Positions 48,001 to 61,118 are shown, numbered from the stretch's first letter. The stretch: DNA of 64,000 nucleotides from Xestospongia bergquistia (GCA_963965975.1 OZ014418.1:7584775-7648774); one strand, 5' to 3'. Translations and numbers: made by a program. Notes: a model not told the origin generated them from the sequence alone.

Positions 48001-48898
48001 TTCTTAAAGTTTTAATTGTTTAAACAGCCAATTTAGTTGACCATTGCTGGTCAGTTATCGTTAATGAGATTCATAGGCGCCCCACAAGAGCATGAAGACA
48101 ATCTTCAGTACATATATAAAGGAACTGAAACAGTTGTGATTGCCAGTGTGTTGTGGGCCAATGCATCAGATGCATCAGACCTCTGAGATTGTTACCAGCA
48201 TACTCTTTGGAGTATCCCAAAGGCCGCCTGGAGAAAAAAAGGCTGGTAGTCTCTCTTTAAACGAGATGAGGCTGGTGTATTTGTGGGTCCTGATTTCTAC
48301 TTAAATGGGATAAGTTTTATTCTTGTCCCTTAAAAAATAAGTTTCTTAAAGTTTTAATTGTTTAAACAGCCAATTTAGTTGACCATTGCTGGTCAGTTAT
48401 CGTTAATGATCAGACCTCTGAGATTGTTACCAGCACACTCATTGGAGTATCCCAAAGGCCGACTGGAGGAAAAAGGCTGGTAGTCTCTCTTTAAACGAGA
48501 TGAGGCTGGTGTATTTGTGGGGCCTGATTTCTACTTAAATGGGACAAGTTTTATTCTTGTCCCTTAAAAAATAAGTTTCTTAAAGTTTTAATTGTTTAAA
48601 CAGCCAATTTAGTTGACCATTGCTGGTCAGTTATCGTTAATGAGATTCATAGGCGCCCCACAAGAGCATGAAGACAATCTTCATTACATATATAAAGGAC
48701 CTGAAACAGTTGCGATTGCCAGGGTGTTGTGGGCCAATGCATCACACCTCTGAGATTGTTACCAGCATACTCATTGGAGTATCCCAAAGGCCGACTGGAG
48801 AAAAAAGGCTGGTAGTCTCTCTTTAAACGAGATGAGGCTGGTGTATTTTATTCTTGTCCTTTAAAAAATAAGTTTCTTAAAGTTTTAATTGTTTAAAC
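45079..48898 (+). repeat. satellite A array, higher-order repeat copy 3
   Basis: Near-identical to copy 1, but it lacks one full A unit (about 331 bp, the unit at 39.6-39.9 kb in copy 2), so the total length is shorter. Single-base differences from the other copies are rare, for example CACCCTT-type changes near 46,070 and GGCCGACTGG versus GGCAGACTGG near 48,790. Confidence 0.92.
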
Positions 48899-51800
48899 TT
48901 TTTTGGTGACTAAGGGGTTAAAATACGCGTGTTTTTGGCACCAAATAATGTAAGAAATAAAAGGGTTAAATTAAAAAAAAATTTGGCTCCAAAAAACTTA
49001 GAAATTATTACTGAAACTTTCCAAGCTTTTTGGGTGACTACGGGGTTAAAATACGATTGTTTTAGGCGCCAAATAACGTATTAAACAAAGGGTTAAATTT
49101 AAAAAATTTTATGCGCCAAAAAAAACTTAGAAATTATGACTGACTTTTTGGGTGACTAAGGGGGTTAAAATACGCGTATTTTAGGCGCTAAATTACGTAG
49201 GAAATAAAGGGTTAAATTTAAAAAATTTTTGGCGCCAAAAAACTTTGAAAATATGGCTTAAATTTTTCGAAACTTTTTGGGTGACTAAGGGGTTAAAATA
49301 CGCGTATTTTTGGCGCCAAATAACGTAGGAAATAAAGGGTTAAACTTAAAATTTTGGCGCCAAAAAACTTAGAAATTATGACTGAAATTTTTCCAAGCTT
49401 TTTGGGTGACTAAGGGGTTAAAATACGCGTATTTTAGGCGCCAAATAACGTAGGAAATAAAGGGTTAAATTTAAAAAATTTTGGCGCCAAAAAATTCGAA
49501 AATATGGCTAAAATTTTTCAAACTTTTTGGGTGACTAAGAGGTTAAAATACGCGTATTTTAGGCGCCAAATAACGTAGGAAATAAAGGGTTAAATTTAAA
49601 AAATTTTTGGCGCCAAAAAACTTTGAAAATATGGCTTAAATTTTTCGAAACTTTTTGGGTGACTAAGGGGTTAAAATACGCGTATTTTTGGCGCCAAATA
49701 ACGTAGGAAATAAAGGGTTAAACTTAAAATTTTGGCGCCAAAAAACTTAGAAATTATGACTGAAATTTTTCCAAGCTTTTTGGGTGACTAAGGGGTTAAA
49801 ATACGCGTATTTTAGGCGCCAAATAACGTAGGAAATAAAGGGTTAAATTTAAAAAATTTTGGCGCCAAAAAATTCGAAATTATGACTGAAGTTTTTCCAA
49901 ACTTTTTGGGTGACTAAGGGGTTAAAATACGCGTATTTTAGGCGCCAAATAACGTAGGAAATAAAGGGTTAAATTAAAAAAATTTCGGTGCAAAAATTTC
50001 GAAATTATGACTGAAGTTTTTCCAAACTTTTTGGGTGAATAAGGGGTTAAAATACGCGTATTTTAGGCGACAAATAACGTAGTAAAGAAAGGGTTAAATA
50101 TAAAAAATTTTTGGCGCCAAAAAACTTAGAAATTATGACTGAAATTTTTCCAAGCTTTTTGGGTGACTAAGGGGTTAAAATACGCGTATTTTAGGCGCCA
50201 AATAACGTTGGAAATAAAGTGTTTAAAAAATTTTTGGCGCCAAAAAACTTAGAAATTATGACTGAAATTTTTCTAAGCTTTTTGGGTGACTAAGGGGTTA
50301 AAATACGCGTATTTTGGGCGCCAAATAACGTAGGAAATAAAGGGTTTAAAAAATTTTTGGCGCCAAAAAACTTAGAAATTATGACTGAAATTTTTCCAAG
50401 CTTTTTGGGTGACTAAGGGGTTAAAATACGCGTATTTTAGGCGCTAAATAAAGTAGGAAATAAAGGGTTAAATTTAAAAAATTTTTGTCGCAAAGACTTA
50501 CAAATTATGACTGAAATTTTTCCACACTTTTTGGGTGACTAAGGGGTTAAAATACGCGTATTTTAGGCGCTAAATAACGTAGGAAATAAAGGGTTAAATT
50601 TAAATTTTTGGCGCCAAAAAAATTTGAAAATATGGCTAAAATTTTTTGAAACTTTTTGGTTGACTAAGGGGTTAAAATACGTGTAGTTTAGGCGCCAAAT
50701 AACGTAGGAAGGGTTAAATTTAAAAATTTTTGGCGCCAAAAAACTTAGAAATTACGACTGAAATTTTTCCAAGCTTTTTGGGTGACTAAGGGGTTAAAAT
50801 ACGCGTATTTTAGGCGCCAAATATCGTTGGAAATAAAGGGTTTAAAAAATTTTTGGCGCCAAAAAACTTAGAAATTATGACTGAAATTTTTCCAAGCTTT
50901 TTGGGTGACTAAGGGGTTAAAATACGCGTATTTTGGGCGCTAAATAACGTATGAAATAAAGGGTTAAATTTAAAAAATTTTTTGCGCAAAAAAAAAACTT
51001 ATGACTGAAATTTTTCCAAACTTTTTGGGTGACTAAGGGGTTAAAATACGCGTATTTTAGGCGCTAAATAACGTAGGAAATAAAGGATTAAATTTAAAAA
51101 ATTTTTGGCGCCAAAAAACTTAGAAATTATGACTGAAGTTTTTCCAAACTTTTTGGGTGACTAAGGGGTTAAAATACGCGTACTATAGGCGCCAAATAAA
51201 GTAGGAAATAAAGGGTTAAATATAAAAAATTTTTGGCGCTAAAAAACTTAGAAATTATGACTGAAATTTTTCTAATTTTTTTGGGTGACTAAGGGATTAA
51301 AATACGCGTATTTTTGGTGCCAAATAAAGTAGGAAATAAATGGTTAAATTAAAACAATTTTGGTGCAAAAAAATTCGAAAATATGGCTAAAATTTTTGAA
51401 ACTTTTTGGTTGACTAAGGGGTTCAAATACGCGTATTTTAGGCGCCAAATAACGTAGGAAATAAAGGGTTAAATTTAAAAAATTTTTGGCGCCAAAAAAC
51501 TTAGAAATTATGACTGAAATTTTTCAAAACATTTTGGGTGACTAAGGGGTTAAAATACGCGTATTTTAGGAGCCAAATAACGTAAAAAATAAAGGGTTAA
51601 ATTTAAAAAATTTTTGGCGCCAAAAATCTTAGAAATTATGACTGAAATTTTTCCAAACTTTTTGGGTGACTAGGGGGTTAAAATACGCGTATTTTAGGCG
51701 CCAAATAACGTAGGAAATAAAGGGTTAAACTTAAATAATATTGGTGCAAAAAAATTCAAAAATATGGCTAAAATTTTTTGAAACTTTTTGGGTGACTAAG

Positions 51801-54800
51801 GGGTTAAAATATGCGTATTTTAGACGCTAAATGACGTAGGAAATAAAGGGTTAAATTTAAAAAATTTTAGGTGCCAAAAAACTTAGAAATTATGACTGAA
51901 GTTTTTCCAAACTTTTTGGGTGACTAAGGGGTTAAAATACGCGTATTTTAGGCGCCAAATAAAGTAGGAAATAAAGGGTTAAATATAAAAAATTTTTGGC
52001 GCCAAAAAACTTAGAAATTATGACTGAAATTTTTCTAAGTTTTTTGGGTGACTAAGGGATTAAAATACGCGTATTTTTTACGCCAAATAACGTAGGAAAT
52101 AAATGGTTAAATTAAAAAAATTTCGGTGCAAAAATTTCGAAAATATGGCTAAAATTTTTCTAAGTTTTTTGTGTGACTAAGGGGTGAAAATACGCGTATT
52201 TTAGGCGCCAAATAACGTAGGTAATAAAGGGTTAAATTTAAAAATTTTTTGGAGCCAAAAAAATTAGAAATTTTGACTGAAAATTTTCTAAGTTTTTTGG
52301 GTGACTAAGGGATTAAAATACCCGTATTTTTTGAGCCAAATAACGTAGGAAATAAATGCTTGAATTAAAAAAAATTTTGGTGAAAAAAATTCGAAAATAT
52401 GGCTAAAATTTTTCGAAACTTTTTGGGTGACTAAGGGGTTAAAATGCGCGTATTTTTGGCGCGAAATAACGTAGGAAGTAAAGGGTTAAATTTAAAAAAA
52501 TTGTGCAAAAAAATTTCTAAATTTTGGCTTAAATTTGTCGAAACTTTTTTGGTGACTAAGGGGTTAAAATACGCGTTTTTTAGGCGCCAAATAACGTAGG
52601 AAATAAAGGGTTAAATTTAAAAAATATTGGTGCAAAAAAGTTCGAAAATATGGCTAAAATTTTTTGAAACTTTTTGGGTGACTAAGGGGTTAAAATACGC
52701 GTATTTTAGGAGCTAAATAACGTAGGAAATAAAGGGTTAAATTTAAAAAATTTTTGGCGCCAAAAAAATTAGAAATTATGATTGAAAATTTTCTAAGTTT
52801 TTTTGGGTGACTAAGGGGTTAAAATACGCGTAATTTTATGCGCCAAATAAAGTATGATATAAAGGGTTAAATATAAAAAATTTTTTGCGCCAAAAAACAG
52901 GAATTATGACTGAAATTTTTCCAAACTTTTTTGGTGACTAAGGGGTTAAAATACGCGTATTTTAGGAGCCAAATAATGTAGGAAATAAAGGGTTAAATTT
53001 TAAAAAATATTGGTGCCAAAAAATTCGAAAATATGGCGAAAATTTTTCGAAACTTTGGGTGACTAAGGGGTTAAAATACGCGTATTTTAGGCGCTAAATA
53101 ACGTAGGAAATAAAGGCTTAATTTTAAAAAATTTTTGCCGCTAAAAAACTTAGAAATTATGACTGAAATTTTACCAAACTTTTTGGGTGACTAAGGGGTT
53201 AAAATACGCGTATTTTAGGCGCCAAATAACGTAGGAAATAAAGGGTTAAATATAAAAAATTTTTGGCGCCAAAAAACTTAGAAATTATGACTGAAATTTT
53301 TCTAAGTTTTTTGGGTGACTAAGGGGCTAAAATACGCGTATTTTTGGCGCCAAATAACGAAGGAAATAAATGGTTAAATTTAAAAAATTCTTGGAGCCAA
53401 AAAATTTGAAAATATGGCTTAAATTTTTCGAAACTTTTTGGGTGACTAAGGGTTAAAATACGCGTATTATCGGCGCCAAATAACGAAGGAAATAAAGGGT
53501 TAAATTTAAAAAATTTTTGGAGCCAAAAAATTCGAAAAAATTGTTTAAATTTTTCGAAACTTTTTGGGTGACTAAGGGTTAAAATACGCGTATTTTAGGC
53601 GCGAAATAACGTAGGAAATAAAGGGTTAAATTTAAAAAAATTTTGGCGCAAAAAAACTTAGAAATTATGACTGAAATTTTTCCAAGCTGTTTGGGTGACT
53701 AAGGGGTTAAAATACGTGTATTTTTGGCGCTAAATAACGTAGGAAATAAAGGGTTAAATTTAAAAAAAATTTGGCGCAAAAAAAAAGAAATTATGACTGA
53801 AATTTTTCCAAACTTTTTGGGTGACTAAGGGGTTAAAATACGCGTATTTTAGGCGCTAAAAAACGTAGGAAATAAAGGGTTAAATTTAAAAAATTTTTGG
53901 CGCCAAAAAAATTAGAAATTAAGACTGAAATTTTTCCAAACTTTTTGGGTGACTAAGGGGTTAAAATACGCGTATTTTAGGCGCCAAATAACGTAGGAAA
54001 TAAAGGGTTAAATTTAAAAAAATTTTGGCGCAAAAAAACTTAGAAATTATGTCTGAAATTTTTCTAAGCTTTTTGGGTGACTAAGGGGATAAAATACGTG
54101 TATTTTGGCGCTAAATAACGTAGGAAATAACAGGTTAAATTTAAAAAATTTTTGGCGCCAAAAAACTTAGAAATTATGACTGAAATTTTTCCAAACTTTT
54201 TGGGTGACTAAGGGGTTAAAATACGCGTATTTTAGGAGCCAAATAACGTAGAAATGAAGGGTTAAATTTAAAAAATTTTGTTGGAAAAAAATTCGAAAAT
54301 ATGGCTAAAATTAGTCGAAACTTTTTTGGTGACTAAGGGGTTAAAATACGCGTATTTTAGGCGCTAAAATACGTAGGAAATAAAGGGTTAAATTTAAAAA
54401 ATTTTTGGCGCCAAAAAACTTAGAAATTATGACTGAAATTTTTCCAAACTTTTTGGGTGACTAAGGTGTTAAAATACGCGTATTTTAGGCGCCAAATAAC
54501 GTAGGAAATAAAGGGTTAAATTTAAAAAATATTGGTGCAAAAAAATTCGAAAATTTGGCTAAAATGTTTTGAAACTTTTTGGGTGTCTAAGGGGTTAAAA
54601 TACGCGTATTTTAGGCGCTAAATAACGTAGGAAAGAAAGGGTTAAATTTAAAAAATTTTTGGCGCCAAAAAACTTAGAAATTATGACTGAAGTTTTTCCA
54701 AAATTTTTGGGTGACTAAGGGGTTAAAATACGCGTATTTTAGGCGCCAAATAACGTAGGAAATAAAGGGTTAAATATAAAAACTTTTTGGCGCCAAAAAA

Positions 54801-55308
54801 GTTAGAAATTATGACTGAAAATTTTCTAAGTTTTTTGGGTGACTAAGGGGTTAAAATACGCGTAATTTTATGCGCCAAATAACGTATGATATAAAGGGTT
54901 AAATATAAAAAATTTTTGGCGCCAAAAAACAGAAATTATGACTGATATTTTTCTTAGTTTTTTGGGTGACTAAGGGATTAAAATACGTGTATTTGTGGCG
55001 CCAAATAATGGAGGAAATAAATGGTTAAAGTTAAAAAATTTTTGGAGCCAAAAAATTCGAAAATATGGCTTAAAATTTTCGAAACTTTTTGGGTGACTAA
55101 GGGGTTAAAATACGCGTATTTTAGGCGCCAAATAACGTAGGAAATAAAGGGTTAAATTTAAAAAATTTTTTGTGTTAAAAAACTTAGAAATTATGACTGA
55201 AATTTTTCCAAACTTTTTGGGTGACTAAGGGGTTAAAATACGCGTATTTTACGCGCCATATGACGTAGGAAATAAAGGGTTAAATTTAAAAAATATTGGT
55301 GCAAAAAA
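48899..55308 (+). repeat. main satellite B tandem array (~50 units of ~127 bp)
   Basis: Head-to-tail units of about 122-129 bp, all in one orientation. Conserved cores are GTGACTAAGGGGTTAAAA, TACGCGTA, GGCGCCAAATAACGTAGGAA and TTTTTGGCGCCAAAAA; the AT-rich linkers vary more. The first five units repeat the block found after A copies 1 and 2; later units are more diverged. CpG-bearing words are kept despite the AT-rich background. No ORF. Confidence 0.95.
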
Positions 55309-56004
55309 CCCTAAACCGTAATACCTAATCTTATTGTCTTAATCACTAAACTCTAAACCCTAACAATTAAACCCTAAACTCTAAACCCTAAACCCTAAAC
55401 CCTAAACCCTAAAACCTAAACCCTAACCCCTAATCCCTAAAACCTAAACCCTAAAACCTAAACCCTAAACCCTAACCCCTAAACCCTAAACCCTTAACCC
55501 TAAACCCTTAAACTCTAAACCTAAACCATAAAACCTAAACCCTAAACCCTACCCTCTAACCCTAAACCCTTATTCTAAACCCTAAACCCTAAACCGTAAA
55601 CTCTAACCCATAAACCCGAAAACTTAAATGCTAAACCCTAAACCCTAATCCCTAATCCTAATGTCTTAATCACTAAACCCTAAACCCTAAACCCAAAACC
55701 TAAACTCTAAAGCCTAATCCGTATGCCCTAAACCCTAAACCCTAATCCATATGCCCTAAACCCTAAACCCTAAACCCTTAAACATAAACCCTAAACCTTA
55801 AACCCTAAACCCTAAAGACTAATCCTTATGCCCTAAACCCTATAGTGTAAATAGAAATCCCTATGCCCTAAACCCTAATCCATAAACTCTAATCCCTATT
55901 CTTAAACTCTAAACCCTAACAACCTTAAACCTAAACCCCTAAATTCTATGCCCTAATCTCTAAACAATAAACCCTATGCCCTAAACTCAAAATTCTAAAC
56001 CTTA
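55309..56004 (+). repeat. degenerate CCCTAAA telomere-like repeats, first block
   Basis: Tandem CCCTAAA heptamers with frequent base changes and some CCCTAA hexamers, starting abruptly after a satellite B unit at GCAAAAAACCCTAAACC. Confidence 0.92.
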
Positions 56005-56798
56005 GATACTATGACATAAATTTTATTAAACTTTTTGGGTAACTAAGGGGTTAAAATACACGTATTTTTTGCGCCAAATAACGTAGAAAACAAAGGGTTA
56101 AATTTAAAAAAATTTTTGCGCCAAAAAAACTTAGAAATTATGACTTAAATTTTTCTAAATTTTTTGGGTGACTAAAGGGTTAATATACGCGTATTTCTGG
56201 CGCCAAATAACGTAGGAAATAAAGGGTTAAATTTAAAAAAATTTTGGCGCCTAAAACTTTAGATATTATGACTTAAATTTTATTAAACTTTTTGGGTGAC
56301 TAAGGGGTTAAAATACGCGTATTTTTGGCACCAAATAAAGTAGGAAATAAAGGTTTAAATTTAAAAATTTTTTGGAGTCAAAAAAATTAGAAATTATGAC
56401 TTAAATTTTCTAAACTTTTTGGGTGACTAAGGGGTTAAAGTACGCTTATTTTTGGCTCAAAATAACGTAGGAATAAAAGGGTTAAATTTAAAAAATTTTT
56501 TGGCGCCAAAAAACTTAGAAAATATGACTTAAATTTTATTAATCTTATTGGGTGACTAAGGGCTTAAAATACGCGTATTTTTGCCGCCAAATAACGTAGG
56601 AAATAAAGGGTAAATTTGAAAATATTTTTGGCGCCAAAAAAGTTATATATTATGACCGAAATTTTTTCAAATTATTTTGGCGACTAAAGAATTGAAAAAA
56701 ATATATTTTTGGCGTAAAATAACATAGGAAAGAAAGGGTTAAATTTAAAAAAATTGTCGCAAAAAACTAGCAATTTTGACTAAAATTTAATTCAAAAA
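56005..56798 (+). repeat. island of diverged satellite B inside telomere-like DNA
   Basis: About six units in the same orientation as the main array but more diverged (TTGGGTGACTAAGGGG, TACGCGTATT, GGCGCCAAATAACGTAGG). It is flanked on both sides by CCCTAAA repeats. Confidence 0.9.
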
Positions 56799-59700
56799 TC
56801 TTAACCCTAACCCTAAGCCATAAATATTAATCGGTAAACCATTGCCTCTACATCCTTACTGCTAACACTAAATAGTAAACCTAAACCACAAAGTTCAAAT
56901 TGATATGCCTTAAACCAAAATCGGTAAACCCTAAAACCTAAACACTAAACCAAGTACTCTAAACCCTAAAAGTTAAGGTTTAGACTTTAGTGTTTAGGGT
57001 TTAGGGTTTAAGGTTTAGGCATTAAGGTTTATGGTTTTGGGTTTACGACATTAAGGTTTAGGGTTTAGGTTTTATGGTTTAGAGTTTAGGGCATTTGCTT
57101 TAGGGTTTAGGGTTTAGGTATTAGGTGTTAGTGGGGTTTAGAATTTAGGGTTTTTGGTTTAGTGTTTAGGATTTAGGGTTTAGGTTTTAGGGGTTAGTGT
57201 TTAGGGTTTAGGGTTTAGGGGTTAGGGTTTAGTGTTTCGGGTTTATGGTTTAGGGCATAGAGTTTAGTGTTTAGCTTTTAGGGTTTACTGATTTGTGTTT
57301 AAGTCATATCGATTTGAACTTAGGGTTTAGGTTTTACTGATTAGGGTTCAAGGCATATCAATTGGAAATAAGCGTTAAGGGTTTACTGTTTAGGATTTAG
57401 GTTTTAGGTTTAGGATTTAGAGCATAGGGATTACCACTTAAACCCTAACCCCTAAACCCTAACCTTTAAACCCTAACCCCTAAACCCTAACCCCTAAATC
57501 CTAAACCGAAAACCTTAAAGCCTAAACCCCAAATCCTAAACCGTAAATCATAAACACAAACCGTAAACCACAAAGCCCTAAACCCTAAACCCTAAACTTA
57601 AACCTTAAACCTTAAACCCGTAAACCCTAAACCCTAAACCACTAAACCCTAGGCCCTAAATACTAATCCTTATGGCCTAAACTCTATACCCTAAAAACTA
57701 AACTCTAACCCCTAAACCCTAACATTTAAACCCTAACACCTAACCCCTAACCCCTTAACCAAAACCCAAAACCCTAAACCTCAAAACCCTACACCGAAAA
57801 CCATAAATACAAAACCGTTAACCTCAAAACCCTAAACCCTAAATCTTGAAACCTAAACCCTAAACCCTAAACCCTAAATCCTAAACACTAAACCCTAAAA
57901 CCCCTCGGCCCTAAACACTAATCCTTATGCGCTAAACCCTAATCCCTAAACCCTAACCTTTAAAACCTAACCCCTAAACCCTAACTGCTAAAACCTAAAC
58001 CCAAAACTTTAAACCACAAAACCCTAAACCGTAAACCCTAAACACAAAAACATAAACCCCAAAACCCTAAACCCTAAACCTAAACCCTAAACTCTAAACC
58101 CCTAAACCCTAAACCCCAAACCCTAAAACCCTAAAAAAAAACTACTAAACACCAACCCATAAACCCTAAACCCTAAAACCTAATCCCTAATCCTAATGTC
58201 CTTTTCCCTAAACCCTAAACCCAAAACCCAATGCCCTAAACCCTAAACCCAAAACCCTAAACGCTAAACGCTAAACCCTAAACCCTAAACCCTAATCCCT
58301 AATCCTAATGTCCTAAACCCTAAACCCTAAACCCTAAATCCTAAACCCTAAACCCACCTACACACTAAACCCTAAATCATAAACCCTAAAACTTAAGACC
58401 TAAACCCTGAATCCTAAAAACGTAACCCCTGAACCCTAAAAATTAAAACCCTAAATCCTAAACCCTAAAACCCTAAAGCTTAAACCCTAAACCCTAAAAC
58501 CTTTAACCTTAAACCCTAAACCCTAAATACTAAACCCTAAACCCTAAACCCTAACCCCTAACCCTAACCCCTAATCCTAAACCGTAAACTCTAACCCCTA
58601 ATTCCTAAACTGTAAACCCTAACCCCTAAACCTAAATCCTTAAGCCTAAATCCTAAACCCTACACCGTAATCCCTAAACCTTAAACTATAACCTCTAACT
58701 CGTAAACCCTAAAACTTAAAAACTAACACCTAAATACTAAACCCTAAATTGTAAACCCTAACCCCTAACCCCTAACCCCTAATGCTAAGCCATAAACTGT
58801 AACCCCTAATTCCTAAAAACTAAACCATAACTCCTAAAACCTAAATCATTAAGCCTAAATCCTTAAGCCTAAATCCTAAACCCTACACCGTAAACCCTAA
58901 ACCCTAAACCATAACCTCTAACTCGTAAACCCTAATACTTAAACCCTAAAACCTAAAGCCTAAACAATAACTCCAAACTCCTAAACAATAAAACCTAAAA
59001 ACTCTAAAAACTAAAACCTAATTCCAAACCCCTACATCCTAAAATCTAAATCCTAAAACCCTAAACTTAAAGCCTAAACCCTAAACCAAATAACCTAAAA
59101 TCTATACCCAAAAACCCCAAACCTAAAATATAAAACCTAACTCCTCAACCATAAACCCTAAATCCTAAATACTGAACCCTAATCCCTAAACCCTAAACCC
59201 TAAACCCTAAACCCTAATGTCTTAATCCCTAAACCCTAATCCCTAAAGCCTAAACTCTAAACCCTAAACCCTAAATAGTAAACCCTAAACCCTAAAGCCA
59301 ATGCCCTAAACCTAAACCCTGAACCCTAAACCCTAAACCCTAATGTCTTAATCCCTAAACCTAATCCCTAAACCCTAAACCCTAAACGCTAAAACAAAAG
59401 CCCTAATCCTTAAACCCTAAATCCTAATACCTAAACCCTAAACCCTAAACCCTAAATAGTAAACCCTAAACCCTAAAGCCAATGCCCTAAACATAAACCC
59501 TGAACCCTAAACCCTAAACCCTAATGTCTTAATCCCTAACCCTAATCCCTAAACCCTAAAACCTAAACGCTAAAACCAAAGCCCAAAACCCTAAACCCTA
59601 AACCCTTATACCTAAACCCTAAACTATAAACCCTAAACCTAAACCCTAAATCCTAAACCCTAAACCTTAAACCCTAAACCCTAATTCCTAAAGCCAATAT

Positions 59701-61118
59701 CCTAAACTCTAAACCCTAAACCGTAAAATTTAATTCTTATGCCTAATCTCTAAACCCTAAACCCTAAACCCTAAACCCTTTGTCGCAAACCCTAAACCCA
59801 AAACTTAAACCCTAAATCCCTAAACCCTAAACCCTAAACCCTAATCCCAAACCGTAAACCCTAAATCCTTAAATCTAATTCTTACGCCCTAATCTCTAAA
59901 CCGTAATCCATAAACCCAAAAACGTAAACCCCCTAAACCCTAAACCCTAAACGCTAAACCCTAAACCTTAAACCCTAACCCCTAAACCCTAACCTTTAAA
60001 CCCTAACCCCTAAACCCTAACCCCTAAATCCTAAACCGAAAACCTTAAACCCTAAACCCCAAAATCCTAAACCGTAAATCATAAACACAAACCGTAAACC
60101 ACAAAGCCCTAAACCCTAAACCCTAAACTTAAACCTTAAACCTTAAACCCGTAAAACCTAAACCCTAAACAACAAAACCCTAGGCCCTAAATACTAATCC
60201 TTATGCCCTAAACTCTATACCCTAAAAACTAAACTCTAACCCCTAAACCCTAACATTTAAACCCTAACACCTAACCCCTAACCCCTTAACCTAAACCCAA
60301 AACCCTAAACCCCAAAACCCTACACCGAAAACCATAAAGACAAAACCGTTAACTTCAAAACCCTAAACCCTAAATCCTGAAACCTAAACCCTAAACCCTA
60401 AACCCTAAACCCTAAAACACAAAACCCTAGGCCCTAAACACTAATCCTTATGCCCTATCCCTAAACCCTACCCCCTAAACCCTAACCCCTAAACCCTAAA
60501 CTTTAATCCCTAAAACCTTAAAACTAATCCCCTAAACCCTAAACCCAAAACCCTAAACCCGAAACACCCAAAATCCTAAACCGTAAACCCTAAGTACAAA
60601 ACCGTAAACCCCAAAACCCTAAACCCTAAACCCTTAACACTAAACCCTAAACCCTAAACCCATAAATTCTAAAACCTAAACACCAAAACCCTAGGCCCTA
60701 AATAGTAATCTTTTTGCCCTAAACACTAAACCCTAAACCCTTAACCCTAACCCCTAAACCTTAACCTTTAAACCCTAACCTAAACCTAAACCCTAAACCC
60801 TAAACCCTAAACCCTAAACCCTAAACCCTAAACCCTAAACCCTAAACCCTAAACCCTAACCCTAAACCCTAAACCCTAAACCCTAAACCCTAAACCCTAA
60901 ACCCTAAACCCTAAACCCTAAACCCTAAACCCTAAACCCTAAACCCTAAACCCTAACCCTAAACCCTAAACCCTAAACCCTAACCCTAAACCCTAAACCC
61001 TAAACCCTAAACCCTAAACCCAAGGTTTTAGGGTTTAGGGTTTAGGGTTTAGGGTTTAGGGTTTAGGGTTTAGGGTTTAGGGTTTAGGGTTTAGGGTTTA
61101 GGGTTTAGGGTTAGGGTT
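56799..61118. repeat. long telomere-like (CCCTAAA/TTTAGGG) block with orientation switches
   Basis: Mostly degenerate CCCTAAA repeats. Orientation is reversed to TTTAGGG at about 56,970-57,434, then returns to CCCTAAA until 61,021. The stretch 60,783-61,021 is almost perfect CCCTAAA with a few CCCTAA units. It is joined by CAAGG to a near-perfect TTTAGGG run at 61,027-61,118. Parts of the block are themselves duplicated: text near 57,440-57,800 recurs near 59,970-60,300. No genes. Confidence 0.93.

Noticed and set aside
34078-48898. Hammerhead ribozyme in satellite A
   Set aside because: I looked for the CUGAUGA and GAAA core arrangement and did not find it in the consensus unit; only simple hairpins are visible.
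48899-55308. CRISPR-like array
   Set aside because: Units are direct head-to-tail satellite copies without unique spacers, in an animal genome.
57434-57440. Proof of ancestral chromosome fusion
   Set aside because: The orientation fits, but the repeats are degenerate and a nearby opposite switch makes a local inversion equally likely.
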